A program made the translations under genes and the position numbers. Under the pieces are notes generated by a model. The model was not told the DNA's origin and made no database searches. It saw only the letters and a list, made by a program, of their open reading frames with translations. From the NCBI GenBank assembly GCA_000620945.1, contig KK211198.1, forward strand, positions 730,120-794,119: a stretch of DNA of 64,000 bases, read 5' to 3'. Origin of the DNA: [Clostridium] viride DSM 6836. GTDB taxonomy: Bacteria; Bacillota; Clostridia; Oscillospirales; Oscillospiraceae. Of this stretch, positions 17,602-26,057 are shown in pieces; position 1 is the stretch's first letter, and each line of letters starts with the position of its first letter.

Positions 17602-18123
17602 TTATAGGCGTCTGAATATCTCTGATAGCAATAATATGGAAACTAGATCATGAAAATTACCTCTACGTCTAAAGCGGCGCATAAAAAAATCATGATCAAA
17701 ATCCCCTCTTCTTCTTAGATCAAATTCTCTTATAAAAGGAGGGTCATCATTGCCTGATTGGTTAAAACTATAATACATTAAGTCAGGATAGATTCGACAT
17801 GCTTCTGCACAAATGCCATTAGCAGCTTCATCAATCATTTCCTGTGTGGGAGTGACGCTATATCTTTCAAATTCATCACAGACCAAGATAACAAATGGCT
17901 GCAGCTTATAGAATATTTCAGGGTAAACTAATTGTATAGGGAGGTTATCCCTAGCCCTTTCTACCATTTCTTGATTTACTGACGCTTGCATCGGTGCAGT
18001 TTGCATCGGCACGGTTTGCATCGGTGCAGTTTGCATCGGCACGGTTTGCATCGGTGCAGTTTGCATCGGCACGGTTTGCATCGCAATTTGCATCTCAGGT
18101 AATAGATATTTATTTTCCACCAT
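17602..18123 (-). CDS. Met-Gln-Thr repeat protein (possible spore-associated cargo)
   Basis: The 173-residue protein begins MVENKYLLPEMQIAMQT, followed by alternating MQTAP/MQTVP units (about residues 14-46). A C-terminal domain follows with IQLVYPEIFYKLQPFVILVCDEFERY, DEAANGICAEACRIYPDLMYYSF and an Arg/Asp/Phe-rich tail (FDLRRRGDFDHDFFMRRFRRRG). I do not recognise a named family; the Arg/Phe-rich end and two-Cys block recall small clostridial spore-coat-associated proteins. GGAGGTG precedes the ATG at 18123. A CATATAATA sequence about 30 bases upstream fits a sigma-K type -10. It lies 35 bases upstream of the DUF2935 gene and probably shares its transcript. Confidence 0.65.
   Translation of the reverse strand: MVENKYLLPEMQIAMQTVPMQTAPMQTVPMQTAPMQTVPMQTAPMQASVNQEMVERARDNLPIQLVYPEIFYKLQPFVILVCDEFERYSVTPTQEMIDEAANGICAEACRIYPDLMYYSFNQSGNDDPPFIREFDLRRRGDFDHDFFMRRFRRRGNFHDLVSILLLSEIFRRL
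17986..18081. repeat. 30-bp tandem repeat encoding MQTAPMQTVP
   Basis: Three near-identical 30-bp units inside the cargo gene encode alternating MQTAP and MQTVP pentapeptides. Likely length-variable. Confidence 0.85.
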
Positions 18124-18151
18124 AACACCTCCAAAATTTTTCACTGCAATT

Positions 18152-18180
18152 TATTATATGTCGATGAACTTGTTACCGTG
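18152..18180 (-). promoter_or_regulatory. Candidate sigma-K-like promoter of cargo genes
   Basis: On the minus strand CATATAATA (18160-18152) fits the mother-cell sigma-K -10 consensus CATANNNTA. A CACG sits sixteen bases upstream, where sigma-K expects an AC core. It lies about 30 bases before the start at 18123. Such short motifs occur by chance; treat as a hypothesis. Confidence 0.35.
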
Positions 18181-18264
18181 TCGAAGCTTAAATTATGTGC
18201 GACCGTCAAATGAACTGAAAGGCATGGTTAAGTTTTGCGGTTCGCACATGCTTACCAGTTGAGT

Positions 18265-19293
18265 CTAGGTGCGTCGCACTTGCTTTTCGAACCACTCTTC
18301 GTATGCCATACGCTTCGGCATGGGCACACCTGAATTAAGCCAATCCAGAGCATCATCTGGATCCCATTCCACGGTGGTAGAACGACAATTCGGATGCATC
18401 GGTGGGTAGTTCGTGCCAGGCTTCGCGTCCTTCAGTTTGAAGTGCTTACCGTCTAACTCCGCGCACAGTTCACTGGTTCTAGCATCCAGGATGGCCATAA
18501 ACTCATAATGCTCAACTCGGGCAGCGGCATAGGCCACCTTATCCGCTTCATTGTGCAGATGGTTGGTTTCCGTTCGAATCAGGCGCTCCGCCACTTTATA
18601 GGATTGTCCCATCTTAGTTGAGAGTGCCTTGGAAACCTCATGGAGCCCTTTCCCTTGGATGAGTCCCTGCGTAATGATTTCCCTCGCATGAAACAGAAGG
18701 GCGTCCTTATTGCGCCACAAGCGGTCAGAGAACATCGCCCCAGACCACGGATACGAAATTGTATTCTCTATCATCTCCGGGGTCAGCTTCGCCACTTCAT
18801 TGATCCACCCGGCACGACTTTGTAGGTCATAATGCTTTTTGTAATAGCTATCCGAGAACAGCGCTCCAAACTCCTCACGCAGTTCCTTGACGCAGCGAAC
18901 ATACAGGAGATTCATCTGTGCACCAACATCACCAAGCAAGCCCTCTAGGCGGGATATTTGGCTGTTATACGACAAGGCGTCAAGCTGGGCGATGAGTGCG
19001 TCCTTTACCTTCTGGTCAGTTTCTGTATTGATTTGTGCTACATACTCCCGAAGTGTTGCCTTCCACTCTTGCGCCTCTTGTTTGGTCAACTTACGCACTG
19101 CTTGCTCATAGGAAAGGCCGTGCTTGGTTGCATACTTTCCATAAAAACCTTGGATTGATTTGCGAAGCTCCCCAGCTGCACGCTGATATTCCGAAAAGAC
19201 TTTGGCAGACAGTGCAGCGCCCCGAAGGTAGGCTTCCTGCTCCCTCTGTATGGCTCTGCCTGCCCAATAGTCCCGACTATTCGTCGTTGCCAT
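18265..19293 (-). CDS. Phage minor head protein, Mu gpF-like
   Basis: The 342-residue protein has an N-terminal helical region and a C-terminal Mu F-like domain: SYKVAERLIRTETNHLHNEADKVAYAAA, then YEFMAILDARTSELCAELDGKHFKL and NYPPMHPNCRSTT. The Cys/His cluster in the last block is conserved in this family. It helps capsid morphogenesis and DNA ejection. Its start overlaps the portal stop. Confidence 0.93.
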   Translation of the reverse strand: MATTNSRDYWAGRAIQREQEAYLRGAALSAKVFSEYQRAAGELRKSIQGFYGKYATKHGLSYEQAVRKLTKQEAQEWKATLREYVAQINTETDQKVKDALIAQLDALSYNSQISRLEGLLGDVGAQMNLLYVRCVKELREEFGALFSDSYYKKHYDLQSRAGWINEVAKLTPEMIENTISYPWSGAMFSDRLWRNKDALLFHAREIITQGLIQGKGLHEVSKALSTKMGQSYKVAERLIRTETNHLHNEADKVAYAAARVEHYEFMAILDARTSELCAELDGKHFKLKDAKPGTNYPPMHPNCRSTTVEWDPDDALDWLNSGVPMPKRMAYEEWFEKQVRRT

Positions 19294-20722
19294 TTACGCC
19301 ATCACCGGCCTCTCCGCTACCAAGCGCTTGGTCGAAGGCACCTTCTCCAAACTCCTTCATGGCTTCCTCGCGTTCTTCCTTTACTGTAGCCAATTCGTTA
19401 TCCACATCCCTCACCCAGGGGTGATTCTCCATGAGAGTTCGCTTAGAAAGCAAGCTGGCACTGGCATTGATGTTGGCAATAATCTCGGTCTCATCGATGG
19501 GCATATCCACGTTGAATATGACATCATAATCCGAACCGCTATAGTCACCCTTGCCCGTTGCTTGGAGGTAGGTATCCAGAAATGGCTTGAGTCTCCTAAA
19601 CATGGAAGAGAATTCTGCACCAAGATCAGCGCAGTCATCATCCAAGTCCATGTAACGAAAGCCGATTGCCTTGCCGGATGCATTTCCGAGTTGAGGGTCT
19701 TTGGTATCCACCGCCGAGGCAAAGTCATAGAGATCCCGCCGCTGTTTATCCAAGAAGGCCATGACCGCATCCACGTTGATATCTGCTTGAATCTTATCTA
19801 CTCCCCCATCCCCTTCCACCTGAATGGCAAGGGACTTTCGAAGCTCGGTCACAAATTGCTCCATGTCGGCTCCGCCATAGTTTTTCAACACATAGATGAA
19901 GTTAGCGACATCTCGCAATACATCCGCGGTCACCGAGGTTTGCCAGTTGTAGTCGTCGATGAGCTCTTTGACGTAGTGCAAAAGTGGCAGCTCTTCATCG
20001 TTGTATCGCACCCATACGATGGGAACGCTCTCCCAGTTATAAGCGGTCTCTCCTAAGGCAAAGTGTGGCTCGGGATAGATTCCGTCCTCGGGAATCTCTT
20101 CCCGGTAAAGGCCATCCCCGTTATCCATAAAGCGCCGCAACCCATTGAGGTGCCAATATTCCGCCCGAGAGACTACCTTTCGTTTCTCACCTTCGTAGAT
20201 GACCTGATCGTAAAAGCGGATAAAACCGTCCAGGTCCGTATGCTCACTGTCGGTCCAGAGCGGGACAACTTCCGTTGCCGGAATCACCATGAAGGTAAGC
20301 TTCCCATTAGCGTCAATGTAAGGCTGTAGCCAAGAGACACTATCCTTAATTGCGTTCTTACCCATACGCCGTATCTTCCGCCGGAAAGTCTGGTCGAACA
20401 ACTCTTCCAGGGCTTTGGCATAGCTGGTGTCTTCCGTCGCAACAGACCACGGCCGCGCCAGCAGATAGCGCACCTTCTGATCCACAAGCCGCTTATACGC
20501 TGGATGCTCAATGCGGGTATTAGAGCGCTCCTTGATATCGTTTGATTTGTTCTGCACATCGGAACGGTTGCGGTAATACTGCTCTGCCTCGAGCATTTCT
20601 TCGTACCGAGGTGAGGCTTTAAACTCCCGTATCTCTTCGCTGATAATTTTCTCTAAGCTCATAGGCGCTCTAGCTGGGTCTGCCAGTGCTGCACTAATGA
20701 GCTGGGTTTGTGTGTACTCCAC
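19277..20722 (-). CDS. Portal protein, SPP1 gp6-like
   Basis: The 481-residue protein has the SPP1 portal features: QYYRNRSDVQNKSNDIKERSNTRIEHPAYKRLVDQKVRYLLARPWSV near the N-terminus, VIPATEVVPLWTDSEHTDLDGFIRFYD, and a C-terminal SGKAIGFRYMDLDDDCADLGAEF. It forms the dodecameric vertex ring used for packaging. The start lies four bases after the large terminase stop. Confidence 0.95.
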   Translation of the reverse strand: MEYTQTQLISAALADPARAPMSLEKIISEEIREFKASPRYEEMLEAEQYYRNRSDVQNKSNDIKERSNTRIEHPAYKRLVDQKVRYLLARPWSVATEDTSYAKALEELFDQTFRRKIRRMGKNAIKDSVSWLQPYIDANGKLTFMVIPATEVVPLWTDSEHTDLDGFIRFYDQVIYEGEKRKVVSRAEYWHLNGLRRFMDNGDGLYREEIPEDGIYPEPHFALGETAYNWESVPIVWVRYNDEELPLLHYVKELIDDYNWQTSVTADVLRDVANFIYVLKNYGGADMEQFVTELRKSLAIQVEGDGGVDKIQADINVDAVMAFLDKQRRDLYDFASAVDTKDPQLGNASGKAIGFRYMDLDDDCADLGAEFSSMFRRLKPFLDTYLQATGKGDYSGSDYDVIFNVDMPIDETEIIANINASASLLSKRTLMENHPWVRDVDNELATVKEEREEAMKEFGEGAFDQALGSGEAGDGVNGNDE

Positions 20723-20726
20723 TGTA

Positions 20727-21977
20727 TCACCTCAACACTTTCACTGCTGGGCGCTTCATGTCATCCTCACAAGCGTAGCGCACAGCGTCAATATGGTGGT
20801 TATCATGATCGGGGAAACCGGCTTTAAAGTTTCCGTCCTTGTCTCGGTCAAGTTCATAGCCGGTAAATTCCTTTGCGGTTTCCGGACAGCGTGAGGGATC
20901 AATAGTAATCTCCTCCAGATCCTGCAGCCACTTGATTCCGTATTCCACAGAGTCAGGGCCTTTCTTAGCTCCCACTACCCGAAGGCCATATTCCTTGACC
21001 TCTGCAATACTCTTAGGCTCAGCAGAATCACAGATAATGCGCCCACTGCCTGCCCAGGGCGAAATGAGTTCCGCTGCCTTGCGGTTGGATAGCCGCACTT
21101 GATGTAGTTCTCGGTATAGGTACAGACGGCGCCTTGTCTTGTCGTAATGCCCCTCATTGTAGGCCAGAGGATCCGTTGCATAGCCCCAGTCTAAGCCGCG
21201 ACGAATGTTATCGAAGCTGCTGATTTCCTCATCCGTTATTGGCCGCAGAGTGACATTATCGAACACCTCACCGCCAGTGCCGGTCACCTCACCGAGATAC
21301 TCATGGGCGTATGCCATCGGTTTTACCGCTTTCAGGTGTTCGGCCTCTTGGATGAATTGTTCTCCAATCCAGTGTTTTGGAACGGTTAGATAGGTTGAGT
21401 GCGTGACCAGGGTGTCCGGGTGCTCAGCAGCCACGAATTGATTGCACCAGTTCCGGCCTGACTTGGGCGGGTTAAAGGTATAGAAAAAGACGAAGCTCTC
21501 ACCGCCGCGCATCAAAGATTGATTCACGCTGCGGATCTTTTCTTCGCCTTCAAATTCGTTGACTTCTTCGTACCAACCGTATTTGATATACCCCTTGTCC
21601 ACTTTGATGGACTTGACCTTCATGGGGTCATCTGCGCCACGGAAAAGGATCTTCTGCCCGGTGGGGGTGTAAGTAAGGGACATAGGTGATACGTTTGCCT
21701 GCCATAGGTGGGATACCGCCAGAGCATTGATGCCCCACAGGAGCTGTGCATAGACCGATTCACGCAGGGTAACGCCATATCGGCGAAGCACAACACCGTG
21801 CGTCATGAGCCCATTGGATGCGTCTCTCATAATGCCCAAGGGTATTTCAATACCCACAAATGAGCTCTTGGTACTGCCACGGCCACCGGGGAGCCAGTAG
21901 TGCGTATGCCCGCCTCGCTTAATGTCAGCGTGTACCTTGCGAAACGATGGGGCGATGATATCTGATAGCTTAGTCAT
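20727..21977 (-). CDS. Terminase large subunit
   Basis: Starting at the ATG overlapping the small-subunit stop gives 416 residues beginning MTKLSDIIAPSFRKVHADIKR. Walker A is WLPGGRGSTKSS (about 30-41), Walker B is GWYEEVNEF, and the RNase H-like nuclease begins RGLDWGYATDPLAYN with later acidic positions ICDSAEPKSIAEVK and DHDNHHIDAVRYACED. This is the SPP1/T4-like motor and nuclease (PBSX XtmB type). The longer reading from 22085 would overlap the small subunit by more than 100 bases and is rejected. Confidence 0.95.
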   Translation of the reverse strand: MTKLSDIIAPSFRKVHADIKRGGHTHYWLPGGRGSTKSSFVGIEIPLGIMRDASNGLMTHGVVLRRYGVTLRESVYAQLLWGINALAVSHLWQANVSPMSLTYTPTGQKILFRGADDPMKVKSIKVDKGYIKYGWYEEVNEFEGEEKIRSVNQSLMRGGESFVFFYTFNPPKSGRNWCNQFVAAEHPDTLVTHSTYLTVPKHWIGEQFIQEAEHLKAVKPMAYAHEYLGEVTGTGGEVFDNVTLRPITDEEISSFDNIRRGLDWGYATDPLAYNEGHYDKTRRRLYLYRELHQVRLSNRKAAELISPWAGSGRIICDSAEPKSIAEVKEYGLRVVGAKKGPDSVEYGIKWLQDLEEITIDPSRCPETAKEFTGYELDRDKDGNFKAGFPDHDNHHIDAVRYACEDDMKRPAVKVLR

Positions 21978-22473
21978 CGAGATCATCCACAATCTGAACG
22001 GGAATGTTTCCGACCAGGCTGACCTTATCCGTGAACATGCCAAAGTGCTTGCCAAGGAGCTCCAAGGCTTTGAGCTTGTCGGCAAACTTGACCTCGCGCT
22101 CCACGCTCTCGAAATCTCCCTGTATCACCTTGACCTTCACGGAGGCAATAGCTGCGGTATCATCTTGGCTTGCGTCCTTCAAAACGGTAGCGTCTTTCAT
22201 ACTGACCACGTTCTGGGCGTTCACGAAGGCCACCCTAGCCAGCTCACGGATCACACGCTCCTGATTAACGCCAGTGCGGCGGGAGAGTTCGGCCATAGCC
22301 TCGTCTATGCGTGCGCGGATGGTGGGTTTTTGCATGTTCTCAGCCGCTATCGTTCCCGCGGATTCTGCACTATACCCCGCCCGGATTGCCGCCTGAGTCG
22401 CATTCAAATCCACCAGATATTCTTCTACAAAACGCTCTTGCTTTGCTGTTAGCTTTGCCACAGCTCTCACCAC
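21970..22473 (-). CDS. Terminase small subunit
   Basis: The 167-residue protein begins with KLTAKQERFVEEYLVDLNATQAAIRAGYSAESAGTIAAENMQKPTIRARIDEAM, the helix-turn-helix DNA-binding domain of terminase_2/XtmA proteins. A coiled oligomerisation region follows, ending KALELLGKHFGMFTDKVSL. It recognises the pac site and loads the large subunit, with which it overlaps by eight bases. Confidence 0.95.
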   Translation of the reverse strand: MVRAVAKLTAKQERFVEEYLVDLNATQAAIRAGYSAESAGTIAAENMQKPTIRARIDEAMAELSRRTGVNQERVIRELARVAFVNAQNVVSMKDATVLKDASQDDTAAIASVKVKVIQGDFESVEREVKFADKLKALELLGKHFGMFTDKVSLVGNIPVQIVDDLDD

Positions 22474-22993
22474 CTTTCAGGTACAATAAAAGCCGCCAAC
22501 ATCTTGGCAGCTTCATGAATAATTTTTATAATTCTGTTTCAAACTATTGCGGTACGATAACTAATATATATTGGCGTTATGTTCGCCACTGCCGGAGGGA
22601 TAACCCTCCGGCTTTCTGTTTTGGTGGGCCGTCTCGGATTTGAACCGAGAACCGTCCGGTTATGAGCCGGATACGCTAACCGTTGCGTCAACGGCCCAAA
22701 TATGAACCGCCAGAAGTGCAATACCCCTGGCGGCTCTATACGAGAGTTGCAATACTTCATGAAGGTAAAGATGTACACACTACATAATAGTTCAAGAGCT
22801 TGTCTTGTGTGACTGACTAAACGAACCACCAGACCAAAATCCAGTGGTTCGTCGCTATGTCCTGCGGGGATAAGAGAGATGTTCCCGGTCCATTAGCTAT
22901 ATTCCAGTATATACAGCTACCAGGCTTTTTGCTCATCTATTCCCACCCGTTTCTTCATGAAACAGATATTTCCGTCAGGCGTGTGGTTTGTGT
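22474..22993. other. Non-coding phage spacer with tRNA and hairpins
   Basis: This 520-bp stretch holds no protein gene. Besides the tRNA at 22622-22697 it has three strong hairpins: GCCGGAGGG/CCCTCCGGC (22591-22612, followed by a T-rich run on the plus strand), GAACCGCCAG/CTGGCGGCTC (22704-22736, just upstream of the tRNA) and ACGAACCAC/GTGGTTCGT (22821-22852). The last two could process or stabilise the tRNA transcript. Confidence 0.6.
22622..22697 (-). tRNA. Phage-borne tRNA with CAT anticodon (Met or Ile2)
   Basis: A complete 76-nt cloverleaf includes an encoded CCA: acceptor GGGCCGT pairs with ACGGCCC, the anticodon loop is CTCATAA and the T arm contains GGTTCAAATCC. The CAT anticodon means elongator tRNA-Met or a lysidine-modified tRNA-Ile reading AUA; the sequence alone does not decide. 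It lies upstream of the terminase small-subunit gene on the same strand. Confidence 0.9.
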
Positions 22994-23398
22994 TTAATCA
23001 ACCTTGTCGACCCCAACCGGAATCCACATCTTCGGATTGTAGTTTAGTGTGTACTTGTACTTATCGACATCCGTAACCGCCTTATCCTCAACCACGTAAG
23101 TAACGTTGTCACTCAGTCCAATAAAGTGCTTTTGATATTTGCCGTTTTCGTCCTCTACGATAACCTCTAGCTGGTTGTCTTCCGTGTCGGCGGTAATGGC
23201 CAATTTTCCTGTCATTTGAAACAACACATCTCCACCAATGCAGTTGATAACCGTAAGCTGCCGGACTACATTGAAGTTATCTGCTTCGAGGGAAAGGTTG
23301 TGAGATACCTTTTCAGCTTCTCGTTGGCATCCTGCGAGTGTTCCAGCACCGATAACAACGAGCAAGGCAAAGGTAATTACAGCTAATTTTCTTTTCAT
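22994..23398 (-). CDS. Phage beta-sandwich lipoprotein
   Basis: The 134-residue protein has a lipoprotein signal (MKRKLAVITFALLVVIGAGTL then AGC lipobox, Cys near residue 24). A beta-rich domain follows with NVVRQLTVINCIGGDVLFQMTGKLAI and GKYQKHFIGLSDNVTYVVED. This matches the small beta-sandwich lipoproteins found in many Gram-positive phages near terminase genes. Several such prophage lipoproteins exclude superinfecting phages, so that role is plausible but unproven here. Confidence 0.8.
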   Translation of the reverse strand: MKRKLAVITFALLVVIGAGTLAGCQREAEKVSHNLSLEADNFNVVRQLTVINCIGGDVLFQMTGKLAITADTEDNQLEVIVEDENGKYQKHFIGLSDNVTYVVEDKAVTDVDKYKYTLNYNPKMWIPVGVDKVD

Positions 23399-23920
23399 TT
23401 TTATTCTCCCTATTTATTTTAATATTTTCCGTTCATGACAATCGCCATTGTAACAAAAAACACTCTAGGAGTAAAGCTGACTATAATTTCTCTGGACGGT
23501 GCAGAAAGAAAGGATGAGTTATAAATTTGCTATGTCTTAATCCCCATAATTCCTTGTCTTTATTGCAAAAGAGGGCCGTCAAAGGCGGGCAACCTCTGAC
23601 GGCTTGAGTAAGGAAAAGAGAGTGTTGTTTGAGCTATGCTTTCATTTTAGCATATCGTGTACAGAACACAGTGATATTATCACATTTAAACACCAACAAA
23701 CCACCTACCGGATTGTGGTAGGTGGTTCATTGTTGCCACGCTTAGATTATCACACATGTTCGTCGTTCGACCGATGTTTCAGTCTGGCATGCAGTTTTCA
23801 GCGAGTGTGCCGCAGGGATGCGGCAAATCAGTAAAGAGGAAATTTCATGAGTGCGCACAGGTTTGCTATGTATCCATGTTAGCATTATAGCACCTGCAAA
23901 CCGGACAAAACGGACAACTT
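23399..23920. other. Non-coding phage region with hairpins
   Basis: No convincing gene lies in these 520 bp. Two clear hairpins are present: GCCGTCA/TGACGGC (23575-23603) and a perfect 11-bp stem AACCACCTACC/GGTAGGTGGTT (23699-23727), followed on the minus strand by a T-rich run. The position, between the late regulator and the lipoprotein, is where a late promoter and its leader would be expected. Confidence 0.5.
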
Positions 23921-24337
23921 TTATTTCTCTAAAAATCTTACGACTTTCTTCCTAACACAGTCCTCGGTATTGCCCCCTCCAAGGTGCCTTGCTATCTGGC
24001 CCCAGCTCATTCCCCTTAGATATTTCATGTGAATGATCTGCCGCATTTGGCTATCTGTGACTTGATCAATAAATTGGTCTATTTCATCAGCCTCTTTGGA
24101 TATCCGTTCTCTTCGCTCTTGAAGGCGCTGCATTCTACCTTCCATCCGTTCCAAATCCTTTACGCAGAGCCCGGAGATTGAAAACGTCCTCCGTGTATAG
24201 GGGTAGGAGCTACTGGACCCCGAAACAACATCGGTCACAACTTCGCTACTTCTCTCGCGAAGGGATTCAATTTCTCGCTCTAACAGCGCGGTTTCTTTTT
24301 TCAAGGCCAGATACTGATCGAGCCTGTCTCTTGTCAT
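23921..24337 (-). CDS. Phage late-transcription regulator, sigma-70 region 4-like
   Basis: The 138-residue protein (start MTRDRLDQY, with AGGAGG upstream) has a long coiled coil with ALLEREIESLRERSSE and GRMQRLQERRERI. Its C-terminal helix-turn-helix reads QMRQIIHMKYLRGMSWGQIARHLGGGNTEDCVRKKV. This arrangement is that of RinA/ArpU/DUF1492-type activators of phage late operons. It lies at the junction between the early genes and the packaging/structural genes, as such activators do. Confidence 0.8.
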   Translation of the reverse strand: MTRDRLDQYLALKKETALLEREIESLRERSSEVVTDVVSGSSSSYPYTRRTFSISGLCVKDLERMEGRMQRLQERRERISKEADEIDQFIDQVTDSQMRQIIHMKYLRGMSWGQIARHLGGGNTEDCVRKKVVRFLEK

Positions 24338-24436
24338 TAGCATCCTCCTTGTCTAAATCAATGAAACAATTCTTTCCCTTGCATTTTTCCAGCTGCTGGT
24401 ATATCTTGATTGTATTAACATTGAGGTGGTGGTTAG

Positions 24437-24685
24437 ATGAATGATCCTGTGGTTTATACAGTAAATTTGATCTATGCCTGTCTTCTTTCTCCTTTACTAA
24501 ACATTGTAGCCTCGGTAGTACTTATTGCAGCCTCAAAGCAAATATCTAAGTTATCCGGAAACAAAATGCTCATCTCAGTTTGTAAAATCTTTGGAATAGC
24601 TTTTTTGTTTTACTCACTTATTGGAGCCTTTTTTTCAATAAGAACATTTTTCGAAGTTATGATATTTCCACTACTAAGCAACTGA
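24437..24685 (+). CDS. Small membrane protein (rightward cargo)
   Basis: The 82-residue protein is almost entirely hydrophobic, with two to three membrane segments (LIYACLLSPLLNIVASVVLIAA; ISVCKIFGIAFLFYSLIGAFFSI; ending FFEVMIFPLLSN). GAGGTGG lies upstream of the ATG. It runs opposite to all flanking phage genes and is AT-rich, which marks it as a moron gene probably expressed in the lysogen. No family is recognised. Confidence 0.65.
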   Translation: MNDPVVYTVNLIYACLLSPLLNIVASVVLIAASKQISKLSGNKMLISVCKIFGIAFLFYSLIGAFFSIRTFFEVMIFPLLSN

Positions 24686-24712
24686 CTTAACATATAGATA
24701 GGATTGATTCTT

Positions 24713-25033
24713 ATGAAGTGGACTAATCGCATAAAACGGAATGACTTCTATAAATGGCTAGCTATACTGCTAGTTGTACTCCTTGTCGACGGCGCGGTAG
24801 ATGGGATAGGCCTTGTCGGCGCTGTGCCATTTTCATGGTATTTTGGTACTCTTATAAGCGTGTTGGTTACTGGATTGCTTATTGTGGTCGGCATACACTT
24901 ATTTAAGCTTAAAGGAAACCGAAAGCTAACAATAGCCTGTTTTATATTGGGGGCAATTTTTATGCTGGGTTCGATTTATACACTGTTTACTATAGTACAA
25001 ATAAATATTAATCCTAATTATTGGTTTAGTTAA
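24713..25033 (+). CDS. Small membrane protein (rightward cargo)
   Basis: The 106-residue protein begins MKWTNRIKRNDFYKWLAILLVVLLVDGAVDGIG; a TTG three codons earlier is also possible. It has three predicted membrane segments and a positive-inside N-terminus. It shares strand, AT-richness and the 28-bp spacing with the gene at 24437, so the two probably form one cargo operon. Function unknown; membrane moron pairs in prophages often affect phage exclusion. Confidence 0.6.
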   Translation: MKWTNRIKRNDFYKWLAILLVVLLVDGAVDGIGLVGAVPFSWYFGTLISVLVTGLLIVVGIHLFKLKGNRKLTIACFILGAIFMLGSIYTLFTIVQININPNYWFS

Positions 25034-25069
25034 TCTGCTTTTTTCTTGCCATACCAAGCAAGCTGTGAG

Positions 25070-25501
25070 TCAAACCTCCTCAACTTCAATCCCAAACCGA
25101 TCCATCATCATCTTCCGCTTCATCTGGTACTGCGCGGTTTTGGTGGCCTTAGACTTCACATCTTCGACCACCAAGGCCCCAGCTCTGATATAAGAAAAAT
25201 CTGCAACATAGCGGATAGCCCGCACTCGCTTCCCATCGTAGGTCTTGTAGGATTCCTGCAAAGTAAACTGTGGCTGAAGCCTCAAATCACGGATCAGGCC
25301 AGCTTTCAGCTCAAACATCAGCTCATCATACCGGCGCGCCTCTTTCTGGCTGTCGAAGGTGATGAGCTCTTTTTCTGCTTTCCGTTGGGTTTTTACGTTG
25401 CCGTACTTGGATGCCTTAGCCTTCTCCCTTTGCTCCTGCTGAAACTTTTGACGGATCTGTCGTCGCGCGTCAGGGCCTAATCTTGAATACTCAATGCCCA
25501 T
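25070..25501 (-). CDS. DUF1064 phage endonuclease-like protein
   Basis: The 143-residue protein has the DUF1064 pattern: KYGNVKTQRKAEKELITFDSQKEARRYDEL, then LRLQPQFTLQESY, and YVADFSYIRAGALVVEDVKSKATKT. The spaced E ... D ... ExK residues (E in the first block, D of ADF, VEDVK) resemble a restriction-endonuclease-like nuclease core. DUF1064 proteins sit in phage replication modules; catalytic activity is inferred. It overlaps the next upstream gene by eleven bases. Confidence 0.85.
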   Translation of the reverse strand: MGIEYSRLGPDARRQIRQKFQQEQREKAKASKYGNVKTQRKAEKELITFDSQKEARRYDELMFELKAGLIRDLRLQPQFTLQESYKTYDGKRVRAIRYVADFSYIRAGALVVEDVKSKATKTAQYQMKRKMMMDRFGIEVEEV

Positions 25502-26057
25502 CGCCTAAGCTCCCTATGGCTCCATCCAAAGCAAAGTGTTTTGAAAAGCTATCCATCAGCTCTTTCACATCAGGCGGTAGCAAGCAATACTCCCGGTCAT
25601 GTTCACTTCTAACACGGAATGATCTTTGGAAGTTAGATGCTACCACCGATTGCACCGTATCCCCATCCATCATGGCCCAATCTCGGAGCTGGTTTGGACT
25701 ACCAACAAGTCTTTGTACCATCGGAGGGAACTTATCGAACTCCTCCTTGCTGTTATACAGCCCTCTCTTTATGGCCTTATGTACCATGCTCCAAGCTTCT
25801 ATCTCGGTCAACTCATGTGGACTTGTAATCTTACGAAGCTTGTCCTTAACGGCTCCGATGTGAGGAGGAAACCCCTTGACATCAGTGGCGATCAAAGCCT
25901 TGACGGCTGCTACAACCTGTTGAGGATCATCCCCTGCGAACATACTGGCCCATAGCTCAACGGCTTTCTCCGCATCTTCCCTCTTCATGCCCTTGTAGTA
26001 GGACGGATATGCGGCCTTTAGTACGCTCATAATGGCCAGCGTTTCATCGTAAGTCAT
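25491..26057 (-). CDS. Replicative helicase loader/inhibitor-like protein
   Basis: The 188-residue protein begins MTYDETLAIMSVLKAAYPSYYKGMKREDAEKAVELWASMFAGDDPQQVVAAVKALIATDVKGFPPHIGAVKDKL, the signature of the SPP1 G39P family. These proteins bind the replicative helicase and deliver it to the phage origin. The C-terminal half is variable. ATGA overlap with the preceding gene supports coupling. Confidence 0.88.
   Translation of the reverse strand: MTYDETLAIMSVLKAAYPSYYKGMKREDAEKAVELWASMFAGDDPQQVVAAVKALIATDVKGFPPHIGAVKDKLRKITSPHELTEIEAWSMVHKAIKRGLYNSKEEFDKFPPMVQRLVGSPNQLRDWAMMDGDTVQSVVASNFQRSFRVRSEHDREYCLLPPDVKELMDSFSKHFALDGAIGSLGDGH

Noticed and set aside
17986-18081. CRISPR-like repeat
   Set aside because: The 30-bp units are directly adjacent without spacers and encode a peptide repeat in frame.
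22539-22829. 96-codon open frame on the minus strand
   Set aside because: It runs through the tRNA and its hairpins, so it is not coding.
23604-23834. 76-codon open frame on the plus strand
   Set aside because: It spans the perfect hairpin at 23699-23727, has odd composition (Cys/Ser/Arg) and no ribosome site.
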